This document shows, piece by piece, positions 42,374-51,139 of a stretch of 64,000 nucleotides of DNA. The notes beneath the pieces are model-generated. The model was not told the origin of the DNA. It saw nothing but the letters and a program-made list of their open reading frames with translations, and did no database searches. Source of the DNA: Caballeronia hypogeia. GTDB taxonomy: Bacteria > Pseudomonadota > Gammaproteobacteria > Burkholderiales > Burkholderiaceae. Each line of letters starts with the position of its first letter. Positions within the stretch are counted from its first letter, which is position 1. The DNA lies in contig NZ_FCOA02000038.1 of the NCBI RefSeq assembly GCF_001544875.2, forward strand, positions 1 through 64,000. The letters run 5' to 3'. The position numbers and the translations under genes are program-made.

Positions 42374-44141
42374 CGAGATACCCCTTGCCGAGATAGGCCT
42401 GGATCACCTGCGGATCGTTGACGACATCGGACGGCTTGCCTTCCTTCAGCATGCGCCCGGCATTGATGACGATGATGCGGTCCGACAGCGCCATGGTCGC
42501 CTGCATCATGTGCTCGATCATCAGCACCGCGACGCCCGAATCGCGGATGCGCCGCACCATGTTGATGGCGCGCGAAATATCGGCGGGATTGAGCCCGGCC
42601 ATCACTTCGTCGAGCAGCAGCGCGCGCGGGCGCGTGGCGAGCGCGCGCGCCACTTCGAGGCGCTTCATGCCGCCCACGGTCAGGCTGCGGGCTTCGGCGT
42701 CGAGCAAGGAAGTGAGGTCGGTGATCTCCGCGACTTCGCGCGCGATCGATTCCGCTTCCGCGCGCACCCGTGTATGCATGAACGCGCCGAGCATGATGTT
42801 CTCCAGCACCGAAAGACCCGCGAACGGCTGCGCGATCTGGAACGTTCGGCCGATGCCGTCCTTGGCGAAGGCATCGGGCGTGCGCGGTTCGGCCCAGCCG
42901 CCATCGGCGAGCCGGATTTTGACGGTGCCTTCGTTCGGCCGGATGAAGCCCGAGAGCTGATTGAAGACCGTGGTCTTGCCCGCGCCGTTCGGGCCGATCA
43001 CGCCGAGAATCTCGCCGGCGTGCAGCGTGAGGGACACGTCGTCGGTGGCGACCAGTCCGCCGAAGCGCTTCTTCAGATGCTCCGCGACCAGCAAGGGCGT
43101 GCCGAGCGGCAAGGCATCGGCGGGCGCGATCGACTTCGCCGGTTTGGGAGCGGGCGCGCGCGCGCCGGGCAGGCGGTCGATAAAGCGCAGCACATAGGCG
43201 CCGAGATGCCCGACGAGCCCGCGCGGAATGAACAGCACGACGAGCACCAGCACCACGCCATACACGAAACCATGCGTGCCGCTGCCGAACGAACTGAGCC
43301 AGCCGCGCGCGAGCTCGGCGATCGGCAGCACGAGCACGGTGCCCGCGAGCGGCCCGGCCACGCTGCCGAGTCCGCCGATGAGCGCGAACATCGCAATCTG
43401 GATCGACAGTTCGAGCGAGAACGCGGCGGACGGATCGATGAAGGTGAGATACATCGCGTGAAACGAGCCGATCAGGCTCGTCAGCATGGCCGAGATCACC
43501 GCCGCGCCGATCTTCACCTTCACCGCGTTCACGCCGACGGCGCGCGCCGCATCCTCGCGCTCGCGCACGGCGATCAGATAGAAGCCGAAGCGCGAACGGC
43601 GGATGAGCCACGCGGCCCACAGCGTCACCAGCAGAAAGCCGAACGCGATCAGCAGATACGCCCACTTTTCGCGCAGCACCATCCATTGCAGGCCGATATT
43701 GAGCGGCACGTTCAGGCCCGCCGAGCCGCCCGTCCAGCTTTCCTCGTGCACCGTGAGCAGGCGGCACACTTCCAGAAACGCGATGGTGGCGAGCGCGAAG
43801 AACGGCCCGCGCAGCCGCAGCGTCGGATACGCGATGACGACCGCCGCCGCCGCCGAGATCGCCGCGCCCGCGAACATGCCGAGCCACGGCGTGATGCCGA
43901 AGTGGACGACGAGCAGCGTCGCCGCGTACGAGCCGATTCCGTAGAACACGGCGTGCCCGAGCGAGAGCTGCCCGGCGAATCCGCCGACGATGTTCCACGC
44001 GGTGGCGAGCGCGCCGAAGATGCACACGAGCACGGCCAGGTGGAATGCGAACGGCGATTGCAGCGCGAACGGCACGGCGAGCAGCGCGAAGAGCGCCAGC
44101 GCGCCTGTGTAGCCGCGCGGATGCAGGAGATTGGGAAACAT
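42357..44141 (-). CDS. Fused LivM-LivG ABC transporter permease-ATPase
   Basis: The 594-residue protein joins two subunits. Residues 1-320 are LivM, with about eight helices and the HAAT motif GGFAGQLSLGHAVFYGIGSY. A Pro/Ala linker (about 325-345) leads to LivG (about 350-590), with Walker A GPNGAGKT (near 382-390), GIGRTFQIAQPF and Walker B LLLDEVMAGLNP. The signature is unusual: LTVGGMKRLEVAR (near 490) in place of the normal L-S-x-G-Q, and DEV replaces DEP. Such fusions are known in Burkholderiales. GAGG precedes the ATG. Substrate class: amino acids, short-chain amides or aromatic acids. Confidence 0.93.
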   Translation of the reverse strand: MFPNLLHPRGYTGALALFALLAVPFALQSPFAFHLAVLVCIFGALATAWNIVGGFAGQLSLGHAVFYGIGSYAATLLVVHFGITPWLGMFAGAAISAAAAVVIAYPTLRLRGPFFALATIAFLEVCRLLTVHEESWTGGSAGLNVPLNIGLQWMVLREKWAYLLIAFGFLLVTLWAAWLIRRSRFGFYLIAVREREDAARAVGVNAVKVKIGAAVISAMLTSLIGSFHAMYLTFIDPSAAFSLELSIQIAMFALIGGLGSVAGPLAGTVLVLPIAELARGWLSSFGSGTHGFVYGVVLVLVVLFIPRGLVGHLGAYVLRFIDRLPGARAPAPKPAKSIAPADALPLGTPLLVAEHLKKRFGGLVATDDVSLTLHAGEILGVIGPNGAGKTTVFNQLSGFIRPNEGTVKIRLADGGWAEPRTPDAFAKDGIGRTFQIAQPFAGLSVLENIMLGAFMHTRVRAEAESIAREVAEITDLTSLLDAEARSLTVGGMKRLEVARALATRPRALLLDEVMAGLNPADISRAINMVRRIRDSGVAVLMIEHMMQATMALSDRIIVINAGRMLKEGKPSDVVNDPQVIQAYLGKGYLDAQAA

Positions 44142-44159
44142 CGGATGCCTCGCTGAACG

Positions 44160-45032
44160 TTATTCGGAGCCGCGTCCGAGACCGAAGAGGCCGGTCGGGC
44201 GCACCACGAGAATGACGAGGAAGATGGCGAAATAGACGACTTCCTTCATGTCGGGCGAGATGTAGTAGCCCGCGAGACTGTCGATGAGCCCGATCACGAT
44301 CGACCCGACGAGCGCGCCTGGCAAGCTGCCGAGACCGCCCAGCACGACGATCACGAACGCGGTCAGCACGAAGTACTGGCCGACGGTCGGGAACACCGGA
44401 TACTGCGCGACCAGGAGGCCCGACGCGAGTCCGACCAGCGCCGCGCCGAGGCCGAACGCGAGCACATACGTCGTCTTTACGTTGACGCCCATGAGCGACG
44501 CCGCGTAACGATGCTGGGCCACCGCGCGAAACGCGCGCCCGGTGTACGTGCGCTGAAGAAACAGATGCAGACCGCCCGCGACCGCCAGCGCCGCGACGAA
44601 GGTGATCAGTTGCCCGCTCACGACGTTGATGCCGCCGAACTGCAGCGGCTCCGTGCCGAAGCTCACGTCGACGGGATGAACGTCCGCGCCGAAGATCATC
44701 AGCGCGAGATTGACGAGCGCGGTCGACACGCCGACGGTCGCGAAGATCTGAATGTGGGCATCGGCGGAAAGCAGCGGCTGGATGATGAAGCGCTGGATCA
44801 GCACGCCGAGCGCGAACAGCAGCAGCGCGACCGGAACCGCCGACAAGTACGGATGCCAGCCGAGCTTGGCGGCCAGCAGCCAGACGGCATACATGCCGAC
44901 CATCAGCAGCTCGCCGTGCGCGAAGTTGACCACGCGCACGACGCCGAAGATGAGCGTCAGGCCGATGCTGATGATCGCGTACGCGCCGCCGAGCAACAGG
45001 CCGTTGACGAGAAGTTGCAAGAAAATGGACAT
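44160..45032 (-). CDS. livH: LivH-type ABC transporter permease
   Basis: The 290-residue membrane protein has about eight helices and LivH marks: LQLLVNGLLLGGAYAIISIGLTLIFGVVRVVNFAHGELLMVGMY at the start and FVIVVLGGLGSLPGALVGSIVIGLID near the end. It pairs with LivM in the membrane. AGGA lies upstream of the ATG, and the next gene begins 18 bases after its stop. Confidence 0.95.
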   Translation of the reverse strand: MSIFLQLLVNGLLLGGAYAIISIGLTLIFGVVRVVNFAHGELLMVGMYAVWLLAAKLGWHPYLSAVPVALLLFALGVLIQRFIIQPLLSADAHIQIFATVGVSTALVNLALMIFGADVHPVDVSFGTEPLQFGGINVVSGQLITFVAALAVAGGLHLFLQRTYTGRAFRAVAQHRYAASLMGVNVKTTYVLAFGLGAALVGLASGLLVAQYPVFPTVGQYFVLTAFVIVVLGGLGSLPGALVGSIVIGLIDSLAGYYISPDMKEVVYFAIFLVILVVRPTGLFGLGRGSE

Positions 45033-45132
45033 GCTCGTTTCCTGGAGACCGCGCAGCGCGTGCGCGCCGCGCGGTTCGAGTGAAAGAGGAAGGCGGACTT
45101 GCGGGAGCTTGATTACCGGGTTGGTTACGCCG

Positions 45133-46350
45133 TCATTGCGCCGTGACCGGCTTGGCGATCGCGACCGCCTCCGGATACACGGTCACGAGCTTGCCGCCTT
45201 GCCACTGCATGACGTTGGTGGTCGCGAGCTGGTTCTGGCCGTTTTCTCCGAACTGGAAGCCCCAGCCGGCCGCAGTCGTACCGGTCGCCTTCTTGTAGCC
45301 GAGCACGGCGGCGCGGATCTTGTCCTTGTCGGTGGATTTCGCGCTGGCGAGCGCGTCGAGGAAGGCCTTGGCGCCGACGTAGTTCACGAGGCTGTGACCC
45401 GAGCGAGGTGCCATGCCGAAGCGCTTTTGATACTCGGCATTGAATTGGTCCAGGCCGGGCGCGCCTTTCTCGTTCATCGCGACCTGCGGGAAGTCGATGT
45501 CGTACACGCCGTTCATCTGCGCGCCGACGGCCTTCGCCGTATCCGCAAGCGAGTAGCCGCCGCCCGCGCCGATCACCGCCTTCGGCCTGAAGCCTGCCTG
45601 CGCGGCCTGGCGGAAGAACAGGATCGAGTCGTTCTGATACGAGGTCTGCAGCACGACGTCGACATCCGCGCCCTTCAGACGAAGAATCAGCGACGAAAGG
45701 TCGACGCTCTTCGCCGAATACGGCAGCACCTGCACGACGTTCAGCCCGAGCTTCTTCGCGCCTTCCTTCTGGAAGCCGGAAACGAGGGTGCCGTACGGCC
45801 CGTCTTCCGCGATGATCGCGATCTTCAGCGCCTTCGGGTCCACTTTCAGTTGCGGCGCGACGACCTTGGTGAGCGCTTCGAGCGTGCTGTCCGCGAAGTT
45901 CTTGCCCGTCGCGTTGCTGCGATACAGATACTTGAAGCCGCGTCCGGTGATGGTGTCGGCGGTCGCGCCGAGTTCGAAGTAGGGCACGCCGGCGAGTTCG
46001 GTTACCTGCGTCGCCGCCGACGACACCGCCGACGAGTAACTGCCGAACACGGCCGACACGTTTTCCACCGACGTCAGGCGACGCGCTTCGCCGACGGCCT
46101 GGTTGGCGTCGACGGCATCGGCTTTCACGAGCACCACCTTCTCGCCGTTGATGCCGCCCGCGGCGTTGCGCTCGTCGACCGCGAGCTGCACGCCGCGATA
46201 GCTTTCGTCGCCGAGCAGCGCGAGTCCGCCGCTGAACGGGAACAGCGCGCCAATCTTAATGCCGGCGGCATGCGCGGCGGTGAAGGTCGATGTGACGAGG
46301 CATGCGGCGACGAGCGCGCGCAAGGCGGTGCGGGGGAAAGTCGAGGACAT
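45133..46350 (-). CDS. LivJ-type periplasmic substrate-binding protein
   Basis: The 405-residue protein has a signal peptide (ALRALVAACLVTSTFTAAHA) and the HAAT binding fold: IKIGALFPFSGGLALLGDESYRGVQLAVDERNAAGGINGEKV, FGSYSSAVSSAATQV and GVPYFELGATADTITGRGFKY. It catches the substrate for the LivH/M/G/F transporter. AAGGAG precedes ATG 46350, which excludes the 69-codon upstream frame. It is the first gene of the nine-gene operon; the operators are 46 and 167 bases upstream. The substrate is unknown. Confidence 0.93.
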   Translation of the reverse strand: MSSTFPRTALRALVAACLVTSTFTAAHAAGIKIGALFPFSGGLALLGDESYRGVQLAVDERNAAGGINGEKVVLVKADAVDANQAVGEARRLTSVENVSAVFGSYSSAVSSAATQVTELAGVPYFELGATADTITGRGFKYLYRSNATGKNFADSTLEALTKVVAPQLKVDPKALKIAIIAEDGPYGTLVSGFQKEGAKKLGLNVVQVLPYSAKSVDLSSLILRLKGADVDVVLQTSYQNDSILFFRQAAQAGFRPKAVIGAGGGYSLADTAKAVGAQMNGVYDIDFPQVAMNEKGAPGLDQFNAEYQKRFGMAPRSGHSLVNYVGAKAFLDALASAKSTDKDKIRAAVLGYKKATGTTAAGWGFQFGENGQNQLATTNVMQWQGGKLVTVYPEAVAIAKPVTAQ

Positions 46351-46395
46351 GCGTTGTCTCCTTGTGTTGTTCGGGCCTGCTGCAGTCTTCCAAAT

Positions 46396-46409
46396 TTGAA
46401 GCGCTTCAG
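46396..46409. promoter_or_regulatory. LacI-type operator, site nearer to livJ
   Basis: TTGAAGCGCTTCAG is a near-perfect dyad with the central CG typical of LacI-family operators. Its centre is 132 bases from that of the second site at 46528, close to a whole number of DNA turns, which would permit looping. It lies 46 bases upstream of the livJ ATG, where a bound repressor would block the promoter. Confidence 0.78.
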
Positions 46410-46516
46410 AAATATGGCGTGTGGCGAGCGACATGGCTGCGGTTGTCACCTCTTGGCGGTCTGTGCCAAATGGAGCGGCGCAGTATCGGACCGATCGACA
46501 ACAACATGTTCCGTCA

Positions 46517-46552
46517 AAAACGCAAAATTGAAGCGCTTCAATTTTGCGTTTT
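46517..46552. promoter_or_regulatory. 36-bp perfect palindrome containing a LacI-type operator
   Basis: Every base from 46517 to 46552 pairs with its partner in a perfect inverted repeat, centred on TTGAAGCGCTTCAA (46528-46541) with AT-rich arms (AATTTTGCGTTTT and its complement). The same core is repeated at 46396. Perfect symmetry over 36 bases is far beyond what chance would give at this GC content and beyond what one LacI dimer needs. A LacI-type regulator is encoded at the other end of the operon. It may also form a hairpin in RNA. Confidence 0.8.
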
Positions 46553-46630
46553 ATCAAGCCGATTCGTCAACCAAGGGTTTGCACGTAAGAGGCGTCCGAT
46601 GCGCGACGGACCGCGACTCGCTGGCTCGAC

Positions 46631-47311
46631 GTGATCCGTGTCAGGTTGCGCGAGAGGCACCGGGTAAATCTATTCGCCGCCGTCGAAGGCTCGATGGCAT
46701 CGAAGTATCGGAACAACGGGCAGACTTGCGTGTGCACGAATCGCTTCTATGTGCACGAACGCGTGTACGACGCCTTCGCGCTGAAACTCGCCGAGGCCGT
46801 CGGCAAGCTGAAGGTCGGTCATGGCGTCGAGGCGGCTGTGGCGCTCAGGCCGCGCATCGATGACGCGGAGGTCAAGAAAGTCGAAGCGCATATCGCCGAT
46901 GCGCTGGGCAAGGGCGCGTCGGTCGTCGCGGGCGGCAAGCGTCATGCGGTGGGTCACGGCCTTTTCGAGCCGACCGAGCTCACGAACCCGACCGTCGACA
47001 TGTGCGTCGCGAAGGAAGAGACCTTCGGGCCGCTTGCGCCGCTGTTCCGCTTTTCGAGCGACGAGGAAGTCGTGCGCCTCGCCAACGACACCGAGTTCGG
47101 CCTCGCCGCGTATTTCTACAGCCGCGACATCGGACGCATCTGGCGCGTGGCCGGGCAACTGGAGTACGGCATGGTCGGCATCAACACCGGGGCCATCTCG
47201 AACGAGGTCGCGCCGTTCGGCGGCGTCAAGCAGCCGGGGCTGGGGCGCGAAGGTTCGCGCTAAGGCATCGACGATTATCTGGTCGTCGAGTATTTGTGTA
47301 GGGCTGTTTGA
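46631..47311 (+). pseudogene. Aldehyde dehydrogenase (succinate-semialdehyde type) remnant
   Basis: The frame contains the middle and end of an aldehyde dehydrogenase: AAVEGSMASKYRNNGQTCVCTNRFYVHE (catalytic Cys in GQTCVC), KEETFGPLAPLFRF and FGGVKQPGLGREGSR. The first 240 or so residues, including the NAD loop, are missing. A TAA at 47261 interrupts the normal ending, after which GIDDYLVVEYLC continues in frame, so a Tyr codon has become a stop. It is not functional. It lies just beyond the liv operators and is transcribed away from them. Confidence 0.85.
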
Positions 47312-47488
47312 GTGTGTGAGCGGATTCAGTCGTTGCCGCGGCGCGAGTCGTGTCGCTCAACGCGGCCGCGCCATCGCCACGCGAATCGTCGAGTACGTTC
47401 GGCTGGGCGCCGGGCCTCGGCGCCGTTCGAGAGCATGGTCGCGCGAGCGGCGCGACATAAAGCGCCGCACACCCGACTCACGCCACCT

Positions 47489-49378
47489 TCAAAGCTTCGC
47501 GTATATCGAACTCCCCAGCGTCAACGTCGTTCCGCTCCCCGCCGATGCAAAACGAATCTCATAGAGATCGCGGCCGAAGTTGCCGGGTATCTTCACCGAC
47601 ATTCCGCCACGGTCGTCCGCCAGCGGCACGAAGAGCTGATAGTTGAGATCGGTGTTGCCGTACAGGACATAACCCGGCAACTCGGACAACGTCGTGAGAT
47701 AAGCCGGTTCATTGCCGAGGATGACGATAGGCACGGCCGTGGGCGAATCGTTCGTCAGGGTCCACTGCGTGCCCAGACGTTGCTGCCACGCATTGTCGAG
47801 CGGCGCGAGCGGAGCCAGTTGCTGACCGATCGGCAGCGTCAGATACGCATAACCCGCGCCCGGCACGACGCGCTTCATCAGATAGCGATAGCTATACGCC
47901 TGTCCGCTTTCATCCGTTCCCGTTGCGACCGCGAAACGATACGACGCGGCGTCCGTGCTGTTCCAATACCAGCCGTCGCTGCGATATTGGTAAGCCCCTA
48001 CCTGCTTCCACGCCCGCGCTTTGCCGTCCCATTTGTTTATTTGCAGACTGCCGTCCGGATTGGCGATCGTCTGGTACGGCGTCTCCGAACTCCCATAGAT
48101 GCCGGCCGCAGTGGCAATGCCCGGACCGGACGCGGCGGGCGGCGCGCTCACGCTGACCTTGGCGGGCAGCGACGCGATGGTGCCGTCCTCCTTCAACGCG
48201 GACAGCACGAGACTTTCCGCGATCTCGCGCGCGTCGTAGCCTGAATTGCCGGTCACCATCAACGCGAGTTGCGCTTGCGGCACGACGAAGAATTCGCTCG
48301 TGTAGAACGCGGTGCCGCCATCCTTTTCCCATCCGAGGACGCCCGCCGCCGCGAGCGCGGGCTGCTGGACCGAATCCCATCCGAGACCCCAGCGCCATTC
48401 GGGCGACGGGTTGATCAGAAGGCCCGTCGACTGATCCGTGCCCATCTGCGCGATGCCTTCCGCCGACACCACACGCTGCCCCTGAAACACGCCGCCGCCC
48501 AGAAACATTTGCGCGAGATTCATCATGTCGGCGGGTGTCGAGCTCAGGCCGCCGGTCGCGTAGGCATTCACGAATTCCTGATACTGCGTGCCTTTCGCAA
48601 AGGGATACGAGAAGGAACCGCCGGTGGGCACGGCCGTCAGATAACTCGAATTCGTCATCTTGAGCGGCGCGAGGATGTTCGCCTGAACGAAGTTCGCAAA
48701 GCTCTGCCCCGTCACCGCGAAAACGAGCTGCTCGACCATCGTGAAGCCGTCGTTGCAATACACGGCGAGCTCGCCGGGATAATGCTTCAGATGCGTGTTC
48801 GCGAGTTCGGCTTGCGTGTCGGCGGCATAGCCGGGAACCGGCGCGAACGTGAAGAGATTGCGCGAATTGGTGCCGGGCAATCCCGACGAATGCGACAGCA
48901 GATGACGCGTCGTGATCTTCGCGAACTCGGGCGAAAGCATCGTGAACGTCGGCAGATATTTGACGATTGGCGTATCGAGCGTGATGAGTCCGCGGTCCTG
49001 CAGAATCGCCGCGGCGAGCGCCGGAAACAGCTTGCTGACCGAGCCGATATTGAAACGCGTCTGGGTGGTCGCCTGCGTCTGGTTCGGCACCGACGATACG
49101 CCGAACGCCTGCTGCCAGAAGACGTTATTGCCCTTGAGCATGGCGATGGATATCGCCGCGACGGGCTCAGTCGGATCGTTTATCGCTTGCTGGATGGCCT
49201 GCTGCCCCATCGCGACGGTTTGCGGATACGACTGCGAACCGGAGTCGTCGCTGCCGCATCCCGGCAACAGTGTCGCAAGCATTCCGGCGCCGGTAAGACC
49301 GAGAAAATGTCGGCGGCCTGCGCTGGCCAGGTCCGGATTGAAGGGCAATACCTCGCTGGCACGGTCGGATTGGGGCAC
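47489..49378 (-). CDS. Tat-exported beta-lactamase-fold serine hydrolase with C-terminal extension
   Basis: The 629-residue protein starts with a twin-arginine signal (GRRHFLGLTGAG, R22-R23) and a lipobox with Cys41 (LLPGC), so it is an exported lipoprotein. The class C beta-lactamase/esterase fold follows: S113-V-S-K116 as the nucleophile motif, Y207-C-N209, and DGGTAFYTSEFF, which resembles the K/H-x-G strand. About 200 residues after residue 420 form a beta-rich tail of unknown fold. It is probably an esterase or peptidase rather than an antibiotic resistance enzyme. The start is GTG with GGAGAG upstream. Confidence 0.85.
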   Translation of the reverse strand: MPQSDRASEVLPFNPDLASAGRRHFLGLTGAGMLATLLPGCGSDDSGSQSYPQTVAMGQQAIQQAINDPTEPVAAISIAMLKGNNVFWQQAFGVSSVPNQTQATTQTRFNIGSVSKLFPALAAAILQDRGLITLDTPIVKYLPTFTMLSPEFAKITTRHLLSHSSGLPGTNSRNLFTFAPVPGYAADTQAELANTHLKHYPGELAVYCNDGFTMVEQLVFAVTGQSFANFVQANILAPLKMTNSSYLTAVPTGGSFSYPFAKGTQYQEFVNAYATGGLSSTPADMMNLAQMFLGGGVFQGQRVVSAEGIAQMGTDQSTGLLINPSPEWRWGLGWDSVQQPALAAAGVLGWEKDGGTAFYTSEFFVVPQAQLALMVTGNSGYDAREIAESLVLSALKEDGTIASLPAKVSVSAPPAASGPGIATAAGIYGSSETPYQTIANPDGSLQINKWDGKARAWKQVGAYQYRSDGWYWNSTDAASYRFAVATGTDESGQAYSYRYLMKRVVPGAGYAYLTLPIGQQLAPLAPLDNAWQQRLGTQWTLTNDSPTAVPIVILGNEPAYLTTLSELPGYVLYGNTDLNYQLFVPLADDRGGMSVKIPGNFGRDLYEIRFASAGSGTTLTLGSSIYAKL

Positions 49379-49954
49379 GACGTCTCTCCTTATTGTTTTT
49401 CGCGGGGCGTACTCTGTGCGGCTCGAACCTTTTGCGCTGGATTATAGGCATGAAAACCATGTCGACGCATACATTAGATTAAATCGATTCGCTCGGCGGA
49501 AAAGGCACTGCCCGGCGGATTGCGGTTGCGTGGCGCGTGGCCTTTTCCTGTTTCTATACTGCTCGCTGAGCAATCGAGTTCCAAATGCGCGAAATTATTT
49601 ATTTAATTTCATAATTTCGCGCTGGCAGGCATACCACTCCTTTCGAGGCCGCACGAGATGATCGATCAGGCAGCGTCCTCGTGGCCTTATATCGTCGGAT
49701 TCGGGGTGGTGATGCGCGCATTGGGCCGCGCGTTGAAGTGGATTCATTCCATCAAGAGCGGGCGGGCGGTGGCAGACGCCAGGCGCGCCTGATTGGATCA
49801 TCTCCAGACCCGCTGCGATGTCGAAGAAGCCATCAAGCAGTTCAATCGATACGAACGACTTCGCGCGGAGCACTTGCGACGCATTCAGTCGCGTGGCGGC
49901 GATCTCGGGCGGCTGACCGAACAAGACGAGCAGAGGCCGACAGATTCGCCCGGG
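49379..49954. other. Intergenic region of about 570 bases with a possible 43-residue frame
   Basis: The first 260 bases hold the promoter of the serine hydrolase and an AT-rich patch near 49580-49620. A frame at 49658-49789 (MIDQAASSWPYIVGFGVVMRAL...) and another opening near 49793 (DVEEAIKQFNRYERLRAEHL) have no recognisable family and may be pieces of decayed genes. I would not call either a gene. Confidence 0.4.
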
Positions 49955-50296
49955 ACAACGTGGATCTGTCTTCCACGGCGGCAGCCATGGTTTCGGACTC
50001 AATGTTTGTCGCCGGTGCGCGGCGGGGTACGCGCATCTGCGCGGTGTGACGGGCGTCGATTATCAGGCGCTGGCGTATCCGTTCGACGCGATGCAGAACA
50101 TGGCGCATCGAACGGCATCTGCTGGAATCGATGGCCGTCGCCACAGCGCTCGTGCCGAAGACTGGCTATGCTCGCGCGGCAATCGGTGGCCGACGGCCGT
50201 TCGCTGGTGACGATTCTCGATGAGTCCGGCTTGCTTTCGCGCGACGACACCATCGCGGCGATTCGCCAGGCGTCGTGTCCGGTATTCGACGCCTGA
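49955..50296 (+). pseudogene. Aspartase/fumarase-superfamily remnant
   Basis: Three pieces in different frames resemble the C-terminal half of an aspartate ammonia-lyase/fumarase-type enzyme: HGGSHGFGLNVC then YAHLRGVTGVDYQALAYPFDAMQNMAH; LESMAVATALVPKTGYARAA; and ARQSVADGRSLVTILDESGLLSRDDTIAAI. Order and spacing fit the family, but a core segment is missing and at least one frameshift lies near 50170. It ends just before the PrdX gene. The assignment to aspartase rather than fumarase is not firm. Confidence 0.6.
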
Positions 50297-50304
50297 ACTT
50301 TTGA

Positions 50305-50835
50305 ATGACGAACGCGAACGACAGCATGCTGGGAAAAGACGAAGTTCTGAGCCTTCTCGAAGAAATCGATGTTCCGTTCTCATGCGAGGAACACGAGTCG
50401 GTGCTCAACATGTCCGCGTCCGACATGTTGACGCTGTCGTTGACGGGCGCGCGCTGCAAGAAACTGCTGTTGCAGGACAAGAATGGACACTACTTTCTCG
50501 TCGTGACGACGGCCACGAAGTCGCTCGACCTTGCAGCGCTCGCTGCGGCGTTAGGAAGCAAGCGTCTGTCGTTCGCATCGGCGGATACGCTTTTCGACCG
50601 CACGGGTTCGTTGAGCCCGCTCGCGCCAATCAATGACGATGCAGAACGCGTGCGCCTCGTCATCGATACCGAACTGAGCGGCGAAGATAACTTTCTGTTT
50701 CATCCGCTTGAAAACGATGCGAGCGTTTCGCTTTCCAGAAGGGGCCTCGACACGCGTTCTTGTGCCATATCGACCATCCGGCGCACTGGACGCTCGTCCC
50801 TGCGCGATAAACGTCCGCGATTCGTGGGCGCTTGA
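50305..50835 (+). CDS. YbaK/PrdX-type aminoacyl-tRNA deacylase, C-terminus frameshifted
   Basis: The product has the YbaK/PrdX fold that hydrolyses mischarged tRNA: CEEHESVLNMSASDM, GARCKKLLLQDKNGHYFLVVTT, GSKRLSFASADTLFDRTGSLSPLAPIND and NFLFHPLENDASVSLSRRGLD. After residue 150 the frame runs into a foreign tail, while the next frame reads FLCHIDHPAHWTLVPAR and ends at a stop at 50810, as expected for the family. One missing base near 50755 would restore it. The catalytic core is intact, so it may still work. A sequencing error is possible. Confidence 0.8.
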   Translation: MTNANDSMLGKDEVLSLLEEIDVPFSCEEHESVLNMSASDMLTLSLTGARCKKLLLQDKNGHYFLVVTTATKSLDLAALAAALGSKRLSFASADTLFDRTGSLSPLAPINDDAERVRLVIDTELSGEDNFLFHPLENDASVSLSRRGLDTRSCAISTIRRTGRSSLRDKRPRFVGA

Positions 50836-51139
50836 ATCTGTCTAGACAACAGCGCTGCAATACGGTGCAAGCGAGGCCGGAGCGTCTTTTAAGCGTGACG
50901 CGTCACATCATCGACATCACCCGCGCCTTGTCCCGAATGACGAGCTAGGTGTTTGCCCGCATGGCTGCGACATCTTCTTGATGCAACAGTCTTCGCAGGT
51001 TTATTTTATGTCTCTTGTATATACAAGCACGCAATGCGGCGGATGCACACGTCCATCAACGGTCCGAATCGAGCGTGATTGCGGATATGTTCTGTCGAAA
51101 TTGCAGTACGGCCACCGTCTCAATCACTCTGGAGCGCAA

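Noticed and set aside
42366..44156. A 596-codon frame antisense to the fused LivM-LivG gene
   Set aside because: Composition is the mirror of the coding strand, no ribosome site is present, and the Liv motifs are on the other strand.
47489..49378. A beta-lactamase resistance gene
   Set aside because: The S-x-x-K and Y-x-N motifs are shared with esterases and peptidases of the same fold. The large C-terminal domain and lipoprotein signal do not match known resistance enzymes.
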